This document shows, piece by piece, positions 62,232 through 64,000 of a DNA stretch of 64,000 nucleotides (position 1 is the stretch's first letter; each line of letters opens with the position of its first letter). A model generated the notes under the pieces. It searched no databases and was not told the DNA's origin. It saw only the letters and a program-made list of their open reading frames with translations. The stretch spans positions 1,116,001 to 1,180,000 of the forward strand of contig NZ_CP044549.1 of assembly GCF_009859475.1 (NCBI RefSeq), in the 5' to 3' direction. Source of the stretch: Hydrogenophaga sp. BPS33 (GTDB taxonomy: Bacteria; Pseudomonadota; Gammaproteobacteria; Burkholderiales; Burkholderiaceae_C). The translations under genes were made by a program, and so were the position numbers.

Positions 62232-63442
62232 ACGCGGTCTCCCACGCGTTCGATGGCCATGGCCACGCCCTGGCCCACCCCCACGCACATGGTCACCAGG
62301 CCGTAGCGCCCGCCGATGCGCTGCAATTGCCGCGCCGCGGTAAGCACCAGGCGCGCGCCGCTCATGCCCAGCGGATGGCCAAAGGCGATGGCGCCGCCGT
62401 GGGGATTCACGTGCGCGGCGTCGTCGGTCAATCCGAGTGCGCGCGTCACTGCCAATCCCTGGGCCGCGAAGGCTTCGTTGAGTTCGATGACCTCGAAGTC
62501 GCCGATGTGCAAGTCGATCTGCTCCAGCAGCTTGTGTACCGCTGGCACAGGACCGAACCCCATCACGCGCGGCGCGATACCGGCACTGGCGAAACCCACG
62601 ATGCGCGCGATGGGCCGCAGGCCGTGGCGCTGCGTGGCCGCTTCGCTGGCCAGCAGCAAGGCGGCGGCGCCATCGTTCACGCCCGACGCGTTGCCGGCGG
62701 TGACCGTGCCGCCTGCGCGGAACGCGGGCTTGAGCGCGGCCAGGCTGTCAGCGGTGGTGTCGGCGCGCGGGTGCTCGTCTTGCGTCACCACCGTGATGGC
62801 ACCCTTGCGGCCGGGCACGTCGACCGGCACGATTTCCTGCGCCAGCGCACCCGCTCGCATCGCCGCCACTGCGCGCTGCTGGCTGCGCAGCGCGAACGCG
62901 TCCTGGTCGGCGCGCGAGATGCCGTGTTCCTGCGCCACGTTCTCGGCGGTCTCGCCCATCGCATCTACGCCGTACAGCGCTTCCATGCGCGGGTTGACGA
63001 AGCGCCAGCCGATCGTGGAGTCGTGCACTTCGGCATGGCGCGAGAACGCCGCCGTGGGCTTGGGCATCACCAGCGGCGCGCGGCTCATGCTCTCCACGCC
63101 ACCGGCGATGGCGATCTGCGCCTGACCCGCGTGCAGCGCACGCGCGGCCTGCGCCACGGCTTCTAGGCCCGAGCCGCACAGGCGGTTGACCGTGACCGCC
63201 GGTACCTCGGCCGGCAAGCCCGCCAGCAAGGCGCTCATGCGGGCCACGTTGCGGTTGTCCTCGCCGGCCTGGTTGACGCAGCCGTAGACCAGCTCATCGA
63301 TCCAGGCCGGATCGAGCGAAGGGTGCCGCGCCATCAGCGCGCGGATGGGGATGGCGCCCAGATCGTCGGTGCGAACGTCCGAGAGCGCGCCACCGTAGCG
63401 TCCGATCGGTGTGCGTACGCCGTCGCACAGGAATGCATCCAT
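62228..63442 (-). CDS. Thiolase (3-oxoadipyl-CoA/acetyl-CoA acyltransferase type)
   Basis: A 404-residue thiolase. The nucleophilic Cys is in [12 protein letters not shown] near residue 92, the His in [17 protein letters not shown], and the second Cys in [14 protein letters not shown]. The start [20 protein letters not shown] and the block [21 protein letters not shown] region match PcaF/PaaJ thiolases that release acetyl-CoA from 3-oxoadipyl-CoA; this points to a dicarboxylate or aromatic route, but generic acetyl-CoA acetyltransferase is possible. Confidence 0.9.
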   Translation of the reverse strand: MDAFLCDGVRTPIGRYGGALSDVRTDDLGAIPIRALMARHPSLDPAWIDELVYGCVNQAGEDNRNVARMSALLAGLPAEVPAVTVNRLCGSGLEAVAQAARALHAGQAQIAIAGGVESMSRAPLVMPKPTAAFSRHAEVHDSTIGWRFVNPRMEALYGVDAMGETAENVAQEHGISRADQDAFALRSQQRAVAAMRAGALAQEIVPVDVPGRKGAITVVTQDEHPRADTTADSLAALKPAFRAGGTVTAGNASGVNDGAAALLLASEAATQRHGLRPIARIVGFASAGIAPRVMGFGPVPAVHKLLEQIDLHIGDFEVIELNEAFAAQGLAVTRALGLTDDAAHVNPHGGAIAFGHPLGMSGARLVLTAARQLQRIGGRYGLVTMCVGVGQGVAMAIERVGDRV

Positions 63443-63444
63443 GT

Positions 63445-64000
63445 TCACAATCCCAGCACCCGTTCGGCGTTGCCGTGCAGGATCTTTTCCATGACCTCGG
63501 GCTTGTACCCGAGCTCGTCCCACTCGCGCAGGATGCGCTCGTAGGGCAGGCTGGGGTAGTCGCTGCCGAACATGATCTTGTCCTGCAGGCGGCCGCGGAT
63601 GTCCACCTTGAGGTTGCCCGGGAAGTGCTTGGGCGCCCAGCCCGACATCTCCCAGTACACGTTGCCCTTGTGCAGCGCCACGGCGGTGGTCTCGTCCACC
63701 CAGGGCCAGCCGGGGTGGGCCATGACAATCCTCAGGTTCGGGAAGTCGGCCGCGAGCTGGTCGATGTGCTTGGGATGGGCGTGGCGCACCACGGCGCCGT
63801 GGCCGCCGGGCATGCCCGCGCCCATGCCGGTGGTGCCGACGTCGATCATCACCGCCGCGCCCATGGTGTTGATCTCCTCGAACAGCGGGTAGTAGCGGCG
63901 ATCGCTCACGGCGAAGTGCTGCATGATGGGGTGGAAGTGAAAGCCGATGAAGCCCAGTTCCTTGACCGCCTTGCGGGCCTGGATCATCGCGATTTCGCCC
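63445..64000 (-). CDS. Amidohydrolase-family protein, C-terminal part (runs off right edge)
   Basis: The frame is open from the stop at 63445 to the window end, giving the last 185 residues of an amidohydrolase-2 TIM barrel. [24 protein letters not shown] (metal-binding His, Asp nearby), and [16 protein letters not shown] with the catalytic Asp are seen, ending in NAERVLGL. The N-terminal HxH motif is beyond the edge. It is two bases from the thiolase and therefore in the same operon. It is related to, but distinct from, the amidohydrolase at 54.6-55.6 kb. Confidence 0.88.
   Translation of the reverse strand, partial: GEIAMIQARKAVKELGFIGFHFHPIMQHFAVSDRRYYPLFEEINTMGAAVMIDVGTTGMGAGMPGGHGAVVRHAHPKHIDQLAADFPNLRIVMAHPGWPWVDETTAVALHKGNVYWEMSGWAPKHFPGNLKVDIRGRLQDKIMFGSDYPSLPYERILREWDELGYKPEVMEKILHGNAERVLGL

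Overview
The window is a high-GC chromosomal segment that reads as a betaproteobacterium of the Burkholderiales, most likely the Comamonadaceae. The support is argB close to slmA, two Bug-type tripartite tricarboxylate transporter binding proteins inside catabolic operons, a phasin with a lysine/alanine tail, and a DUF559 gene bracketed by the CTCTCCCGC-N2-GCGGGAGAG palindromes common in this order. No rRNA, tRNA, CRISPR array, insertion sequence or prophage was recognised. Genus is not decidable from this sequence.

Layout. 1-12.6 kb: a truncated membrane-protein gene at the left edge with a TTG start, a LuxR-type regulator, coaX, a wax ester synthase/diacylglycerol acyltransferase, acyl-CoA-binding protein, a PHA-associated protein, an aminopeptidase coupled to a molybdopterin oxidoreductase, two peptidase-family hydrolases, a 661-residue fatty acyl-CoA reductase and a phasin. 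12.7-19.3 kb: a patatin-like phospholipase with a TetR regulator, a TPR-like protein, argB, a two-component system and slmA. 19.4-26.7 kb: a TetR gene and a beta-oxidation run (acyl-CoA dehydrogenase, DUF2147 protein, two-domain hydroxyacyl-CoA dehydrogenase/enoyl-CoA hydratase, thiolase), interrupted by a DUF559 element. Acyl-CoA can therefore be degraded, reduced to fatty alcohol and esterified, or buffered by ACBP with locally encoded proteins, next to two PHA-granule genes.

26.7-45.5 kb is the most unusual part: six tandem genes on the minus strand encode large ankyrin proteins (about 370 to 1490 residues). Five share a conserved cap before the ankyrin array, three share an N-terminal domain, and four carry a shared non-ankyrin module of about 160 residues. 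In two of these four, a His and a Cys lie exactly 42 residues apart in a layout like that of caspase-like (clan CD) proteases. In the other two, the His is Arg and the Cys is Ala or Asp. I propose a family of ankyrin-scaffolded putative proteases with paired pseudo-enzymes. A PlpD-like patatin/beta-barrel protein is encoded immediately upstream on the same strand. A leucine-rich-repeat-like protein 12 kb away (57.6-59.5 kb) has the same threonine-rich low-complexity sequence as several ankyrin proteins.

48-51 kb: an enoyl-CoA hydratase, an autoregulated-looking XRE gene with two TGTC-N10-GACA operators over its promoter, a 25-codon remnant ORF, an AadA-like aminoglycoside nucleotidyltransferase, a NYN-domain protein and a heavily structured 320-bp intergenic region. 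51.2-57.6 kb: an aromatic-type catabolic operon (flavin monooxygenase, fumarylacetoacetate hydrolase family, extradiol-dioxygenase-like VOC protein, amidohydrolase, Bug protein) with a divergent LysR regulator. 59.6-64 kb: a second tightly packed Bug/enoyl-CoA hydratase x2/thiolase/amidohydrolase operon that runs off the right edge.
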